NCBI GenBank assembly: GCA_018398765.1
Contig: JAHBMJ010004682.1
Span: forward strand, 2,501-43,899
Direction: 5' to 3'
Length of the DNA: 41,399 nt
DNA from: Chromera velia
Taxonomy: Eukaryota > Sar > Chromeraceae
The notes below the pieces were generated by a model that saw only the letters and a list, made by a program, of their open reading frames with translations, did no database searches and was not told the DNA's origin. Below are positions 1 through 9,816 of the stretch, one piece after another. Position 1 is the first letter of the stretch. Every line of letters begins with the position of its first letter. The translations under genes were made by a program, and so were the position numbers.

Positions 1-1
1 T

Positions 2-1603
2 TTGGGGGGTATACAACAGCAGGAGCCCGATCCCCCCCAGAGATACTGGCACCAGCTCTGGTATGCGGATGACACGTCCAATACCGGCTGGTTACGCCAG
101 TTGCGAGCATGGCTACGCAAGTTAGTCAAGAGGGGGCCCGCGGCAGGGTATGTAGTAAAGGTGGACAAGTTGATCATTGCAGTGCTCCCGCAATTTATAC
201 AGAAAGCCAAGGAGATTTTTGCAGAGTTCCCCGACCTGCAGATAGTAGAGGGGACGCGTCTCCTAGGGGGGCACGTAGGTACGGACGCACACAGAGAGAA
301 ATGGGTGCAGGAGAAGGTGAAGGAGTGGGCCGGAAGCGTGGAAAGCGTCGCATCAGCAGCAAAATTTGCCCCACACGAAGCAGACGCAGCCTGTTCAAAA
401 TCCCTGCAGCATGAATGGAAATTTGTGACGCGGGTAGTACCAGGGGCGGGGGGACAGATGGGGCAGCTGGAAGACACGATCAGAGACCGCCTCATCCCCG
501 CCCTGATGAAGGGACGACGGAACGGAGGGCCCCCCATCCAACATGACGTATGGCTGAGAGACGTTGCCGCCCTCCCAGTCCGACTGCTAGGCCTAGGCAT
601 CCCCAAACCCACCGAAACAGCGGACAAGGATTACAAGACCTCAGCCGCAGCCAGTAAAGCGATCACAGAGGCCATCCTTCGAGGAGAGGACATAGACGCA
701 GACGAGCACATGAAGAGGAGGCAGAAGGCAAGGGCAGCCCACAAAGAAGCAGTAAAAGAAGAAATAGAGAAGGAGTGGGAGAGGTTAGGCAGCCAGTCAG
801 GGCAGGCAGCCAGTGAGGACCAGTGTGAGGAAGTTAGGCAGTCAAAAGAAAAGAGGCAGTCAGGATGGCTGACGGCCACCTCCCTGAAGGAACACAGAAT
901 GAATCTCAGCCCAGACGAATTCCGAGATGCGATGACAATCCGATACCAGGGTAGGGTAGGGGGGGAGAAGAGCAGATGTGAGGGATGTGGGGGAAGGTGG
1001 AGTCTGCAACATGCCCTTAACTGCCCAGTCGGGGGACTGCCGACGCTGCGACATGACGAAGTCAACCGTACGTGGGCGAGTCTAGCAGCGGAAGCATACC
1101 CTGCGGGAGCGGTCCACGCAAAGGAGCCGATCATTAGGGAGGAAGGGGAAGTGCAGGGATGTCCGGCGCTAAGGGGGGACTTCCAAGTCCGGGGGGCCTA
1201 TGCTCCACAAAGGCTGGCAATTTTCGACACCAGGGTGATAAACCCACACGCCGCCTCGAGGGAGAAGGTGACCTGGACTCAAGCCCTCAAAGCAGCAGCA
1301 GAAGAAAAGAAGAGGAAACATGGGCAGGCAAGCGCGGACAGAGGGTGCGACTTCACTCCACTCGTGAGTGCGGTCGACGGGACGATGGAGGAGGAGGCAA
1401 AGATGTTCTTGAAGAGGGTGGCAGAGCGATTGAGTGAGAAATGGGGGCAACATGTGAGCAAGACATGCGGCCAAATCCGAGCCCGACTGCAGATTGCCCA
1501 CCTAAAAGCGGCAAGCGCGTGCATTCGAAGGACCAGAGGAGTGCAGGGAGAGGGCTGGGAGGAAGGAGGAGTAGGCAGTGTACTGGTCATGACTGAAGGG
1601 TAG
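2..1603 (+). CDS. R2-like non-LTR retrotransposon ORF, 3' part (RT end, CCHC knuckle, restriction-like endonuclease)
   Basis: The frame is open at the left window edge, so the N-terminal part, including most of the reverse transcriptase, is missing; it ends at TAG 1601-1603. Residues 21-24 are YADD, the RT catalytic motif C, followed by an LLGG segment like the RT thumb region of this family. A central helical region leads to C326-x2-C329-x7-H337-x3-C341, then R350-H351-D352, then D393 and a FDTRV strand with D409. A CCHC knuckle followed by RHD and a PD-(D/E)xK-like nuclease is the C-terminal layout of early-branching, site-specific non-LTR elements such as R2. Related proteins with RT plus this tail are common in invertebrate and protist genomes (recalled, not searched). 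The product would nick the target and prime reverse transcription from it. No nonsense codon lies in the visible 533 codons, so the copy may be young. Confidence 0.8.
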   Translation: MGGIQQQEPDPPQRYWHQLWYADDTSNTGWLRQLRAWLRKLVKRGPAAGYVVKVDKLIIAVLPQFIQKAKEIFAEFPDLQIVEGTRLLGGHVGTDAHREKWVQEKVKEWAGSVESVASAAKFAPHEADAACSKSLQHEWKFVTRVVPGAGGQMGQLEDTIRDRLIPALMKGRRNGGPPIQHDVWLRDVAALPVRLLGLGIPKPTETADKDYKTSAAASKAITEAILRGEDIDADEHMKRRQKARAAHKEAVKEEIEKEWERLGSQSGQAASEDQCEEVRQSKEKRQSGWLTATSLKEHRMNLSPDEFRDAMTIRYQGRVGGEKSRCEGCGGRWSLQHALNCPVGGLPTLRHDEVNRTWASLAAEAYPAGAVHAKEPIIREEGEVQGCPALRGDFQVRGAYAPQRLAIFDTRVINPHAASREKVTWTQALKAAAEEKKRKHGQASADRGCDFTPLVSAVDGTMEEEAKMFLKRVAERLSEKWGQHVSKTCGQIRARLQIAHLKAASACIRRTRGVQGEGWEEGGVGSVLVMTEG

Positions 1604-1872
1604 GAAGTACTTAGCAAATGCCAAAGAAGGCATTCAGATGGAGGAGCGTCAAGTATGAGGTCGCATGAGAGAGAGAGCTAGTAGTGAGAGCAGTAACCAG
1701 GACAGAAGGAAGAGATGAAAGACGTATAGGCCAGATGCTAGGAACAAACTTTAAGTCAATGCCCCCCCCAGGGGTATATACTGAGTTGATTGAGGTTTTT
1801 GTTATGCATGCCGCGTCCTCGTTTATACATATTAATATATGCATGCAAATGTAGATCTTTTCCCGAATTCTA
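1604..1872. other. 3' flank of the retrotransposon, no gene seen
   Basis: No coding frame stands out. The retrotransposon's 3' UTR probably lies here, but no poly(A) tail or target-site duplication could be placed. A C-run and a TATA-rich stretch occur near 1760-1780, just before the 37-bp direct repeat. Confidence 0.5.
1785..1821 (+). repeat. 37-bp direct repeat, left copy
   Basis: This stretch, starting GTTGATTGAGG and containing TTATGCATGC, recurs at 2865-2901 with two mismatches, both C/T. The copies bracket about 1.04 kb that contains the foldback element and the tandem duplication. Both are preceded by a TATATA-like run, so they may be ends of equivalent units in a larger duplicated array. 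Confidence 0.8.
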
Positions 1873-2493
1873 GGCCGCACTTATAGAATTTTACCTTTAT
1901 AAATTTGTTTTTTATATAAAATTATATATATAATTTAAGACTTATAGAAATTTATGCGTATAATAAAATTTTTGAATGCGTATAATTTTTTTGGGACATG
2001 TAGAATTCTATGCATTTTTGAGAAAAAGACTCGTATAAATCAGCATTTTTTTTATTTAATTTTCAAAACAGCCGTATAATTTCGTTTTGACTTATATTAA
2101 ATTATACATAAACTCATATATAATTATACACATCATCAAATTATACGTGTATAATTTCCACTTTTTCAAAATTATACACGTATAATTTGACGATGTATAT
2201 AATTACATATGGGTTTATGTATAATTCAAGATTGAGGTTTATATATAATTCAATATAATTCAAAACAAATGAAATTATAAGGCTGTTTTAGAAATTGAAT
2301 AAGAAAAATGCTGATTTATCGATATACAGGTCTTTTTCTAAAAAATGCATAGAATTCTACAGGTCAAAAAAAAAATATACGTATTCAAAAATTTTATTAT
2401 ATGTATAAATTTCTACGGGTCTTAAATTATACACATAATTTTATATAAAAGGCAAATTTATACAAGTAAAATTCTACAAGACTAAGTGTGGCC
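1873..2493. mobile_element. AT-rich foldback element 1 (long inverted repeat)
   Basis: The whole stretch is an imperfect palindrome: left arm about 1873-2157, right arm about 2168-2493, with a centre of about ten bases. The outer ends read GGCCGCACTTA and, reverse-complemented, GGCCACACTTA. Matching blocks appear in the same order in both arms, for example TAGAATTCTATGCATTTTT and AATTATACRYGTATAATTT. The right arm carries about 40 extra bases. There is no ORF. This architecture fits a foldback or long-TIR non-autonomous DNA element. No convincing target-site duplication is visible: TCTA precedes it and TGGG follows. Confidence 0.8.
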
Positions 2494-2494
2494 T

Positions 2495-2866
2495 GGGATA
2501 TATACGGATACACCCATTGGCAACTAGTTGGGAGAGTGTCTCGGGGGGCCATTTAGGGGGTCCGCTCACATTTGATTGGTGCACACCATTGGGGGCTTAG
2601 GCATGTCTTGTATGCTGCCGTGGGGCGGGGGCCACGGCAATACACGTGAAGTATATGCTTTTTGGGACCGCGCACGTCGTATATATATGGGATATACCCA
2701 ACCAGTTGGATGAGTGCCTCGGGGAGCTATTTAGGGGGTCCGCTCATATTTGATTGGTGCACACCATCGGGGGCTTAAACATGTCTTGTGTGCTGCCATA
2801 GGGTGAGGACCACAGCAATAGGCACGAAGTATTTGCTTTTCAGGACTTTGCGCGTCGTATATATGT
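2495..2866 (+). repeat. Tandem duplication of a unit of about 180-190 bp
   Basis: Unit 1 (about 2495-2687) and unit 2 (about 2688-2866) share blocks such as TTTAGGGGGTCCGCTCA, TTTGATTGGTGCACACCAT and CATGTCTTGT in the same order. Both end with CGYCGTATATAT. Most differences are transitions. No coding frame is shared by both units. Confidence 0.8.
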
Positions 2867-2901
2867 TGATTGAGGTTTTTGTTATGCATGCTGCGTCCCC
2901 G
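2865..2901 (+). repeat. 37-bp direct repeat, right copy
   Basis: Second copy of the repeat at 1785-1821. It directly follows the tandem duplication and precedes the unit into which the LTR element inserted. Confidence 0.8.
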
Positions 2902-2965
2902 TGTATGAGGGGCAGATCTAGCTTAGTCTGTCAAAAGGTTCCGTTTTGTCCTGTCTGTTCTTATA

Positions 2966-3030
2966 TATACATATGCAACTTCATGTAAGTTATACTTGAG
3001 GGGCACGTATGCGCAAAGTAAGTAAAGCAC
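2966..3030 (+). repeat. Left part of the tandem unit split by the LTR element
   Basis: This stretch (ATGCAACTTCATG... ending AGTAAAGCAC) matches 7549-7612, which continues without a break into sequence matching the right flank of the LTR element. It is therefore the left portion of a repeat unit whose right portion now starts at 7352. Confidence 0.8.
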
Positions 3031-3492
3031 TGTAGTGTCCTACCTCCAGCGCCACCATTCCGCCGCCGCCGCTTAGTCCTTCTCGCATGTACACCACTTT
3101 TGCTTCGATCGCCCGCCGCCGCGTTCAATCTGTCTGGCCCTACAAAGCTTGTCTTTGCATTCGCACGGGAACCACTCAGATTTAATCCGTCCCCAGCCGT
3201 CTCGCTGAGATCGTTTGTTCCGTTTGTCTGGTCATGAGTCTGTCTTCTCTTGAATGAATGCATTGCTAGCTAAGCCTTGCAGAACTTAAGTCAAGCCTCT
3301 CGACTCTATGAAGGGCCAAGGATCTTCCCGTATCCAATCCTTTAGCTACCTTTAGCTGATAGAGGAATTCAGACTGAGCTAGAGTCAGACTCTGTAGAGT
3401 TTGTAGATCTGTCTCTCTGTCTAGGCCTTATCTCTGGGTCTAGCCCTCTGTCTGTCTTGCCGTTACCTCTAAAGCAACAGGAAGACATTACA
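3031..3492 (+). repeat. 5' LTR
   Basis: Aligns along its whole length with 6917-7351. Relative to the 3' copy it has extra bases after GAGATCG (near 3212-3235) and near 3390. It presumably carries the promoter and R region, but no TATA box or poly(A) signal could be placed confidently. Confidence 0.85.
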
Positions 3493-3494
3493 TG

Positions 3495-3512
3495 TGGTGA
3501 CTTGCTTCAGTG
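3495..3512 (+). promoter_or_regulatory. Candidate tRNA primer-binding site
   Basis: TGGTGACTTGCTTCAGTG lies two bases after the 5' LTR. It starts with TGG, complementary to a tRNA CCA end, at the expected spacing. The matching tRNA was not identified. Confidence 0.6.
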
Positions 3513-6500
3513 AAAGGTGACTACTTCCTTCTATTGTGGATTCAGTTATCGCCTCGGTTTTTTCCATCTTCTTTCGGGAAGAGAATCTGCGTCCATGCAT
3601 CCGTCTCTTTTCCCAACCGCAGTAGGCATAGTCAGAAGACTGTGAAAGAGGGTGTCAGAGACCCCTTACCTCCCGTGTTAGCTGGCCGAAGCCCTCCTTT
3701 CTTACTTTTCTGGTCTGGTGGGAACTTTTCTTTCTCGGTTCCTGAGGAAGAAGCTAGAGACGGGAGACCGAAATTGTTGTGAAGTCGGGAGAGACTGGAG
3801 ACGAAAAGAGATTTCTTTCTTACAAAGACTGGAGCGAAGCTTGGAGACGATCGGCCTTGCCATCCACAAGCAGACTGCCAGTGGAGAGAAATGGGCAGTT
3901 GCTTTCTTTGTTTCTGTGTGTTGTTGACCGGCTGTTTTATCATTCGTCTTCAGTGCAAGAGGAGACTGATCCCCTTCGCTTGCCTTGCTGTGGTCGCTTG
4001 CTTGCCCGCTCGGGTCTGACCAGCCTGTGCGGCTTGCAAACACTAACTGTCTGCCTTTGCTCGTTAGACTGGTCATCCAGCGGCTTTGGTAGATCAGACA
4101 GCAGGAAGACAGATCTTTTTGCTTTGAGTGAGACAGTTTGTGCAAGCATGTGCATTTATAATATGACTGAGAGTGACTGCTGTCGATGGATGAATATAAG
4201 ATAGCGTGAAAGCGTTTATTGAAAGATGAAGAACAGAGAGATTACAGCAGTATCTGTATGCCTGACGCATGTCAGGGAGACAGACGGAGGAAACGAAGGG
4301 AAAGAGAGGAAAAGAGTTGCATGAAGGAGAAGCCGGGTGTCCTGAGTATGAAGAAGAATAGGGGGAGGGCTACTGGGGGGGGAGGGACTAGGAATGGGAG
4401 AGCCGATGAGAGCTGATGTACCAGCGGAGGAACAAAGGGGGGGGAGAGCCGGTGTCATAGTGCCAGGGGGGCGGGAAAAGGGGGGGAGAAGCAGAGAGGG
4501 ATGCAGACATCAATGGCTGTAAGAAGAGAGTGAAATGTGGACGTCAATGGCCGCGCAAGAGGGGTAATAACGACTTAAAGCCTCCGTAAATGGCTACAAG
4601 CGACTCGAGCCTCTGTTAATGGCTATGAGAGGCTAGGGCTCCGTTAATGCCCAGCCACTTGGGAGGAGGGACCGATGATTGGCTAGGATCATCGTGTAGT
4701 AAAGTCACCCTACTGCCCAGCAATGGAAGATGACAGTAGGAGATGAGAATAGAAGAGAATGAAGAATGTAGAGTGTAACAGAGTGTATGTTTGGATGCGT
4801 TGAAGTGTATGCATAAATTGAAGTGTGATTGATGAGAAAGCTATGCGAGCGCGATGAAGAAGAAAGACAGTCTGAGAAGAATATGTAAAGGCATTAGTCC
4901 GTAGAGCAGTGTGCAGCGTATGGTGTTCCCTTCCCTCCCTCCCTTTATGCAGCCATTGACACGTGCGACGTGTGTTCGTGTTTGCCAAGACCACCGAGTC
5001 CGATCATCAAGATGAGAACCCAAAGTCGATCACCTACCCCAACGCCACGTATATGCGAGACGGGCAGAGGACTGTCTGATGCCGCCGCTATACGCTTACG
5101 TCTGCGTATGCCCGCGATTGCCTTCATACCCCCACAATAGACTTGGGGGGGGAAGGTAACCAATTGACCTCCTTATGAAGCTGAGCGGCAAAGAGGAAAA
5201 CTCTAAGAAGAACAAGTCAAGCACCGCCTGAGTATACTTAGAGTTGCTTGAGCTTCCCCAGTGGATCGATCTCTTTCTCTTTGTTTCATCACTTGAGTTT
5301 GCGCCTTTGTCTTCTCTCTTTAATCTCTTTGGTAAAAGAGTGTCCAGTCCATGCGCAAGTGAATCTTTCTAAGTCGGACGTTTCGTTTCTCTATGAAAAG
5401 AAGAAAAAAAGAGAGACCAAGCAAAGAAGAGAGGAACAGAGAGGAAGAGAGAGAAAATGAGGAGGTGTGAATGTGAGGAAAGGAAATGTCTGTCAAGACA
5501 AACATTTGTAAAGCAGAATGAAAGAGAAGAAGTCAGCCTGAAGGAACAGCCTGTGCATCCCTTTGTGTCTTCTTTCTCTTTGTGTCTGCCACTGCAGGGG
5601 GAATTGCGGTGCTCTGAATCCTTCTGGGTCTGGCAGTATCGTCTCTTTCCCCCTGGCAGCGGGCACAGCGCGATGTCCATCTCGAGGTAACTTGTGGAGA
5701 CCATCATGACAACACGATTGGGTTGTTGTCTGTTTCGGTTTGTTTCTCCTTATGCTCGTGTGTGTACATCTCTCTCCAGCGCTTATGTCTCTAGTAACTC
5801 TTTTCTCCTCTTGTAATATGTGTGTGAATAGGGGATACCGGGGGACTAAAGAAAAAGAAAGAGAAAGAAGAAAATGAATCTGCTCTCTGTCCTCCCTTTA
5901 CTGTTGGCATCTTTCTATCTGTCTTTCCCTGACTTGCTGTCACCGTAACAGTTTGCACCGGAAATTGACAGTACTCTTCCTTAAAAGTGAGGGCACATAG
6001 TAGTTGAAAAGGAGTTCGGAGGTGGGAGGAATGAAAAAAAAAAAGAAAGATTAAGAAAAAAAAGAGAAGAAAATGACTGTCTTCTGTTCTGCCCCATCTT
6101 TGCTTGGTTTGATGAGAGGCTTTTCTGTTTGTCTGCCCACGTATTCGTCTGTAAAGCTGCCGAGTGCTCTGTTGTGTGCCTCTTGTCAACAGAGGTAGTT
6201 GACAGAAGAAAGTAGCTTCCCTGAAGATAAAGAAAAAGAAAGAGAGCAGACTAAGTGCATCCGCTGTCTTTGTTTCTATCCACTGCTGCTTTTGTGTTGG
6301 AAGCTTTGAAGAAAAGACAGTAGAAAGAAAGAAGAAGAGAAACAAGAATGAATGAGGAGTTGATAGAAACTATAGTCGCCTGTCCAACCTTGACTGGTGA
6401 CGCAAAGCGAACGAAGCCTGGTGTTTCGGTAGTGGCATGTCCAATAAGAAAAGCCTGGAGCCAAAGGTTCCAAGGTAAAGTACCTGGTCTGGTCTTAGAA

Positions 6501-6898
6501 GGTAGAAGGTTACATCAGATCTCTGTCAGCAGCTGATCTCGCGATCTGGCACCCTCAGAAAGAAAAAAAAAAAAAAAAAGAGTTGCGCAGAAAAGAAAGC
6601 GACAGGCCCACTGCATTGGGTTGACCAACCATGACTCCGCTATCTGCATTTACACTGCTCTGTCAATCAATTTCTCATCGTTGTGCATGACTGACTTGCT
6701 TTGCCCAGCTAAGTCCTTGCGTGTTCAGCTATGTTTCACAAAGAAGTGTGTCAGTTCAGCGCTTTTGCTTTGTTGTCTGCAAGCGGTATGCCATACATTC
6801 ATCTGGTTTTCAACGTATGCTTGCATAGTTATGTCTTGATTGTGTTTATGCGCATGCTCGAAAGTGTTTGAATGATCGTGAGGGCGCGATTTCTTTGC
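3513..6898. other. LTR element interior: no recognisable retroviral-type gene
   Basis: About 3.4 kb of mixed content. There is a G-rich stretch at 4360-4500, and a short motif resembling CCTCYGTTAATGGCTA recurs near 4576, 4609 and 4640. Purine- and pyrimidine-rich runs occur at 5395-5460, 5840-5880 and 6030-6075, and there is an A-run at 6560-6577. The open frames are under 190 codons, biased in composition and lack any retroelement motif. A short exon-like segment at 5599-5687 is listed separately. Confidence 0.6.
5599..5687 (+). other. Exon-like segment inside the LTR element
   Basis: An open 29-codon stretch lies between a pyrimidine-rich CTGCCACTGCAG acceptor and a GTAACT donor. Its peptide contains FWVWQYRLFPP. 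It could be a fragment of a captured host gene or chance. A similar stretch on the minus strand near 13.6 kb also follows CCCTGCAG. No protein family was recognised. Confidence 0.25.
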
Positions 6899-6901
6899 CG
6901 G

Positions 6902-6916
6902 TGAGAGGGGAGGATA
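6902..6916 (+). promoter_or_regulatory. Polypurine tract
   Basis: TGAGAGGGGAGGATA directly abuts the 3' LTR. This is the expected position and composition for the plus-strand priming tract of an LTR retroelement. Confidence 0.7.
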
Positions 6917-7351
6917 TGTAGTGTCCTACCTTCGGCGCTGCCGTTCCGCCACCGCCGCTCGGTCCTTCTTGCATGCGCGCCGCCTTTGCTTCGATTGCCC
7001 ACCGCAGCGTTCAATCTGTTTGGCCCCAGAAAGCTTGTCTTTGCGTTTGCGCGGGGACCGGTCAGATTTAATCTATCCCCAGCCATCTCATTGAGATCGT
7101 GAGTCTGTCCTCTCTTGAATAAATGTATCGCTAGCTAAGCCTTGTAGAACTTAAGTCAAACCTTTCAACTCTATGAAAGGCCAAGGATCTTCCCGTATCC
7201 AATCTTTTAGCTACTTTTAGCTGACAGAAGAATTCAGACTGAGCTAGAGTCTGTAAAGTTTATAGATTCGTCTCTCTGTCTAGGCCTCGTCTCTGGGTGT
7301 AGCTCTCTGTCTGTCCTGCCGTTACCTCTAAAGCAGCAGGAAGACATTACA
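6917..7351 (+). repeat. 3' LTR
   Basis: Second copy of the LTR, TGTAGTGTC to GACATTACA. It differs from the 5' copy mostly by transitions, with few transversions and a few indels. Where it has GCGCGCCGC near 6975, the 5' LTR has GTACACCAC. Confidence 0.85.
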
Positions 7352-7535
7352 GCATGTGCGATCGCAGCTCCATACGAGTTACTTGAGGGGCATATTTTGG
7401 AACTCGGGCGATACCGACCGACTATGACAGAGACATTACCGATCCCCCCCCACCCAAAAATAAAAAAATGCATTATGCGAGTGCGTGCAATCTCAGGGCC
7501 TCTCATGTAATCTCAGTAGAGCTGAGCTGCCCCCC
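7352..7535 (+). repeat. Right part of the tandem unit split by the LTR element
   Basis: Contains CGATCGCAGCTCC, TTTTGGAACTCGGGCGA, GACAGAGACATTACCGATCC, a C-run and CTCAGTAGAGCTGAGCTGCC. All recur in order at 7613-7800. Together with 2966-3030 it makes one complete repeat unit. Confidence 0.8.
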
Positions 7536-7548
7536 GAGGTGATACATA

Positions 7549-7800
7549 TGCAACTCCGTGCGAGTTATACTTGAGGGGCACGCATACGCAAAGTAATGCA
7601 AAGTAAGTAAGGCACGCGCGATCACAGCATCGTGCAAGTTGCTTGAGGAGCACATTTTGGAACTCAGGCGACACTGACCGACCGTGACAGAGACAGAACC
7701 GATCCCCTCCCCCCCCCCTAAACGAAAAAATGCGTTATGCGAGTGCGTGCAATCTCAGGGCCTCTCGGGTGTATGATCTCAGCAGAGCTGAGCTGCCCCC
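7549..7800 (+). repeat. Intact tandem unit preserving the LTR element's empty site
   Basis: Runs from ATGCAACTCCGTGCGAG through AAGTAAGGCAC directly into GCGCGATCACAGC and on to GAGCTGAGCTGCCCC. The junction at 7612/7613 is exactly where the other unit contains the 4.3-kb LTR element. Within the unit, a motif like GCGAGTTATACTTGAGGGGCA occurs twice, so the unit is itself internally repetitive. Confidence 0.8.
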
Positions 7801-7880
7801 AACACATGAATAATAGATGTCGGTACCCCTCCCCCCCCCTCCCCCCACAATATCACGTATGCCGGGGGTGAGTGGGATGC

Positions 7881-7921
7881 TTTTTGCCCCCCTAAAGCGG
7901 CGCATTTCCGCAAAAAACTCG
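7881..7921 (+). repeat. GC-rich 41-bp motif shared with 22932-22973
   Basis: TTTTTGCCCC, AAAGCGGCGC and CGCAAAAAACTCG match in order a stretch at 22932-22973. Here it lies at the left end of foldback element 2; there it lies at the upstream end of the decayed LINE. Confidence 0.6.
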
Positions 7922-8492
7922 TTTGCATAATTGGTAAGGAGTTAGAAGCTGCTACTTTGTGTAAAAAGACGTTGTAATGATAGAAAAAGAACTATAGAAC
8001 AGATGTTTTATATCATTTCTAAAAATATAGGCTGTGATACATTTTTTTTTATTTTGAAACCATTTTTTAACGGTTTTGAATAGTAAGAAAAATGGTATGA
8101 AACAACCTTCCTGAACCTAAGTGTCACTTGAAAAAATATAATCAAGATGATCTCTATCTACGGCATCGTTTTTTAAGAGACCGTTTATGCCTGCGGCATA
8201 GACGGTCAAAACACCGCCCAGATATATGCGGCTTTAGCTTTCAAGACACCGTAAATGATCTACGCTTGCGGCGTGGACTTTCAAGTTTATCCAAAAATGC
8301 GGTTTGAATTTTTAAGTGGTAGTTACTAGTTAGGTTCAGAGAGGTTTATGAAACTTACAAAATTTATATGGCAGCCTATATTCCCAGAAATGATATACAA
8401 AATCTGTTCCATAGTTCTTTTTTTATTATTACAACACCTTTTTACATAAAGTTTCAGCTTCTAACTCCTTACCAATTATGAGAACGAGTTTT
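7914..8492. mobile_element. Foldback element 2 (long inverted repeat)
   Basis: The left arm starts near AAACTCGTTTGCATAATTGG at 7914. The right arm ends near ACGAGTTTT at 8492. Reverse-complementing the right arm gives the left arm in order: TTGGTAAGGAGTTAGAAGCTG, GTAAAAAG, AGAACTATRGAACAGAT, TATATCATTTCT, AATATAGGCTG, and GAACCTAA farther in. The middle has smaller palindromic motifs such as GACCGT...GACGGTC. It has no ORF. It belongs to the same structural class as foldback element 1 but differs in sequence. Confidence 0.8.
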
Positions 8493-8872
8493 AACTGACT
8501 ATACTGACAATTGAAACTTTTGTACTGAAAAGTGACTTCAAAAAATTTAGTTTTTAAAACATTAAAACAGATAGTTTAACTTTTAAACTAATTGATTTTC
8601 ATAATTTAATTAAGACTATTTAAGCTTAGTAAGATGTTTAAAAAATGAAATAAAAAAATATATATAGAGAGTATGTGTTTTTTCAAAACCATAAATTGTT
8701 TGGTACCTATTATTGTAAATTAACGCTAAGACGAAAACATAATAAGAAATGTATCTGAATGGCTTTGAATCAATCCGATTGAAGCATTTCTTCTCATGAT
8801 CATAACTGTTTTGTTTTTAATTCATATGAGGCACTGCTCAACGGCGGGCGTGTCAGGGGCAAGGGGGGGGGA
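8493..8872. other. AT-rich spacer, no gene seen
   Basis: Strongly A/T-biased with short ORFs only. It ends in a G-run at 8863-8871 beside the assembly gap. Confidence 0.6.
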
Positions 8873-8899
8873 NNNNNNNNNNNNNNNNNNNNNNNNNNN
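8873..8899. other. Assembly gap (27 N) inside poly-G
   Basis: The Ns are flanked by G-runs at 8863-8871 and 8900-8917. This is probably a homopolymer or GC-rich tract that could not be assembled; its true length is unknown. Confidence 0.95.
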
Positions 8900-9061
8900 G
8901 GGGGGGGGGGGGGGGGGCATCTCAGTATATATCAAACATGCACATCCATGAACGCTACCTGCAGAAATACATGCACACAAACAGAAAGTCAGTCAAATTG
9001 CTAGAATACTCATAAAAGCATGCATGCAAACACAACCTGTATCTTTAATTTATATCAGAAT

Positions 9062-9816
9062 AATACATGAAAGTAGGAAGACCGAAATTGGGAAAACAAT
9101 CGGATGGGTAGGAAGGCTGAAATTGGGAAGGCAATCAAGCGGGCAGGAAGGCCAAAATTGGAAGGCAGTCAGGCCATCAAGAAAACTAAAAATGGAAGGC
9201 AGGCATGTGGGCAGAAAGAACAAACTTTGGGAGGCAGTCAGATATACAAGAAGGCCGAACTTGAGAAGACAGTCAGGCCAGCAGGAAGAACAAAATTGGG
9301 AAGGCCATCGGGCAAGCAGGATAACTGAAATTAGGAAGCGTTAGGAGGAAACTTGGGCAGGAAGGAAGGCCAAAACAGAGAAAGCAATTAGGTAGGCAGG
9401 AAAGCTGAAATTGGGAAGACAACCGGACAAGCAGGAAGGCCGAAATTGCGAAATCAGTCAGACAGATAGAAAGGCCGAAATTTGGAAAGCATTGAAACAG
9501 ACAGAAAAACTGAAATTTGGAGGGCAGTCAGGCAGGCAAGAAGGCCGAAATCGGAAAGCAGTCAGCATGGCAGGAATGTAAAACTCTGGAAAGCAGTCAG
9601 GCAGGCAAGAAGGCCGAAATTGGGAAGGCAATCGGGCAGGCAGAAAGACCGAAATTGGGAGCGTGGCGAAGGTCGAAATTAGAAAGGCAATAAGGCGGGC
9701 GGAAAAGCCAAAATTGGGAAGGCATTTAGCCAGACAGAAAAGCTGAAAGCTAGGGGGCAGTCAAGCAGGCAAGAAGGGCAAAATTTCAGAGGCAGTCAGG
9801 CCGGTAGAAAAAAACA
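9062..9816 (+). repeat. Degenerate minisatellite, period about 35 bp
   Basis: About 20 diverged copies of a unit close to GGAAGGCCGAAATTGGGAAG followed by GCAGTCAGGCAGGCA. The period is about 35 bp, not a multiple of three, and small indels shift the frame, so the peptide frames inside it (about 9024-9344 and 9482-9682) are by-products of the repeat. Best-conserved copies are near 9105-9175 and 9525-9640. Confidence 0.85.

Larger units (their letters stand above)
3031..7351 (+). mobile_element. Non-autonomous LTR retrotransposon with no recognisable gag or pol
   Basis: Two direct repeats of 462 and 435 bp begin TGTAGTGTC and end GACATTACA, so they have TG...CA termini with short inverted ends. 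TGGTGACTTGC, two bases inside the 5' LTR, is a plausible primer-binding site. A purine-rich tract directly precedes the 3' LTR. The flanks are GCAC and GCAT, an imperfect 4-bp target-site duplication. The interior of about 3.4 kb shows no protease, RT, RNase H, integrase or capsid motif in any frame, so the element would need enzymes supplied in trans (a LARD-type element). The LTRs are clearly diverged, so the insertion is old. Its host sequence is one unit of a duplicated repeat whose empty counterpart lies at 7549-7800. Confidence 0.85.

Noticed and set aside
5791..6345. Minus-strand 184-codon frame in the LTR interior
   Set aside because: Composition is dominated by Ser/Phe runs from purine-rich DNA; no domain and no retroelement motif.
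9024..9682. Basic repeat peptides in the minisatellite
   Set aside because: The 35-bp period is not a multiple of three and indels shift frame, so no coding selection is evident.
9062..9816. CRISPR-like regular repeat
   Set aside because: Copies are contiguous and degenerate with no unique spacers; this is a minisatellite.
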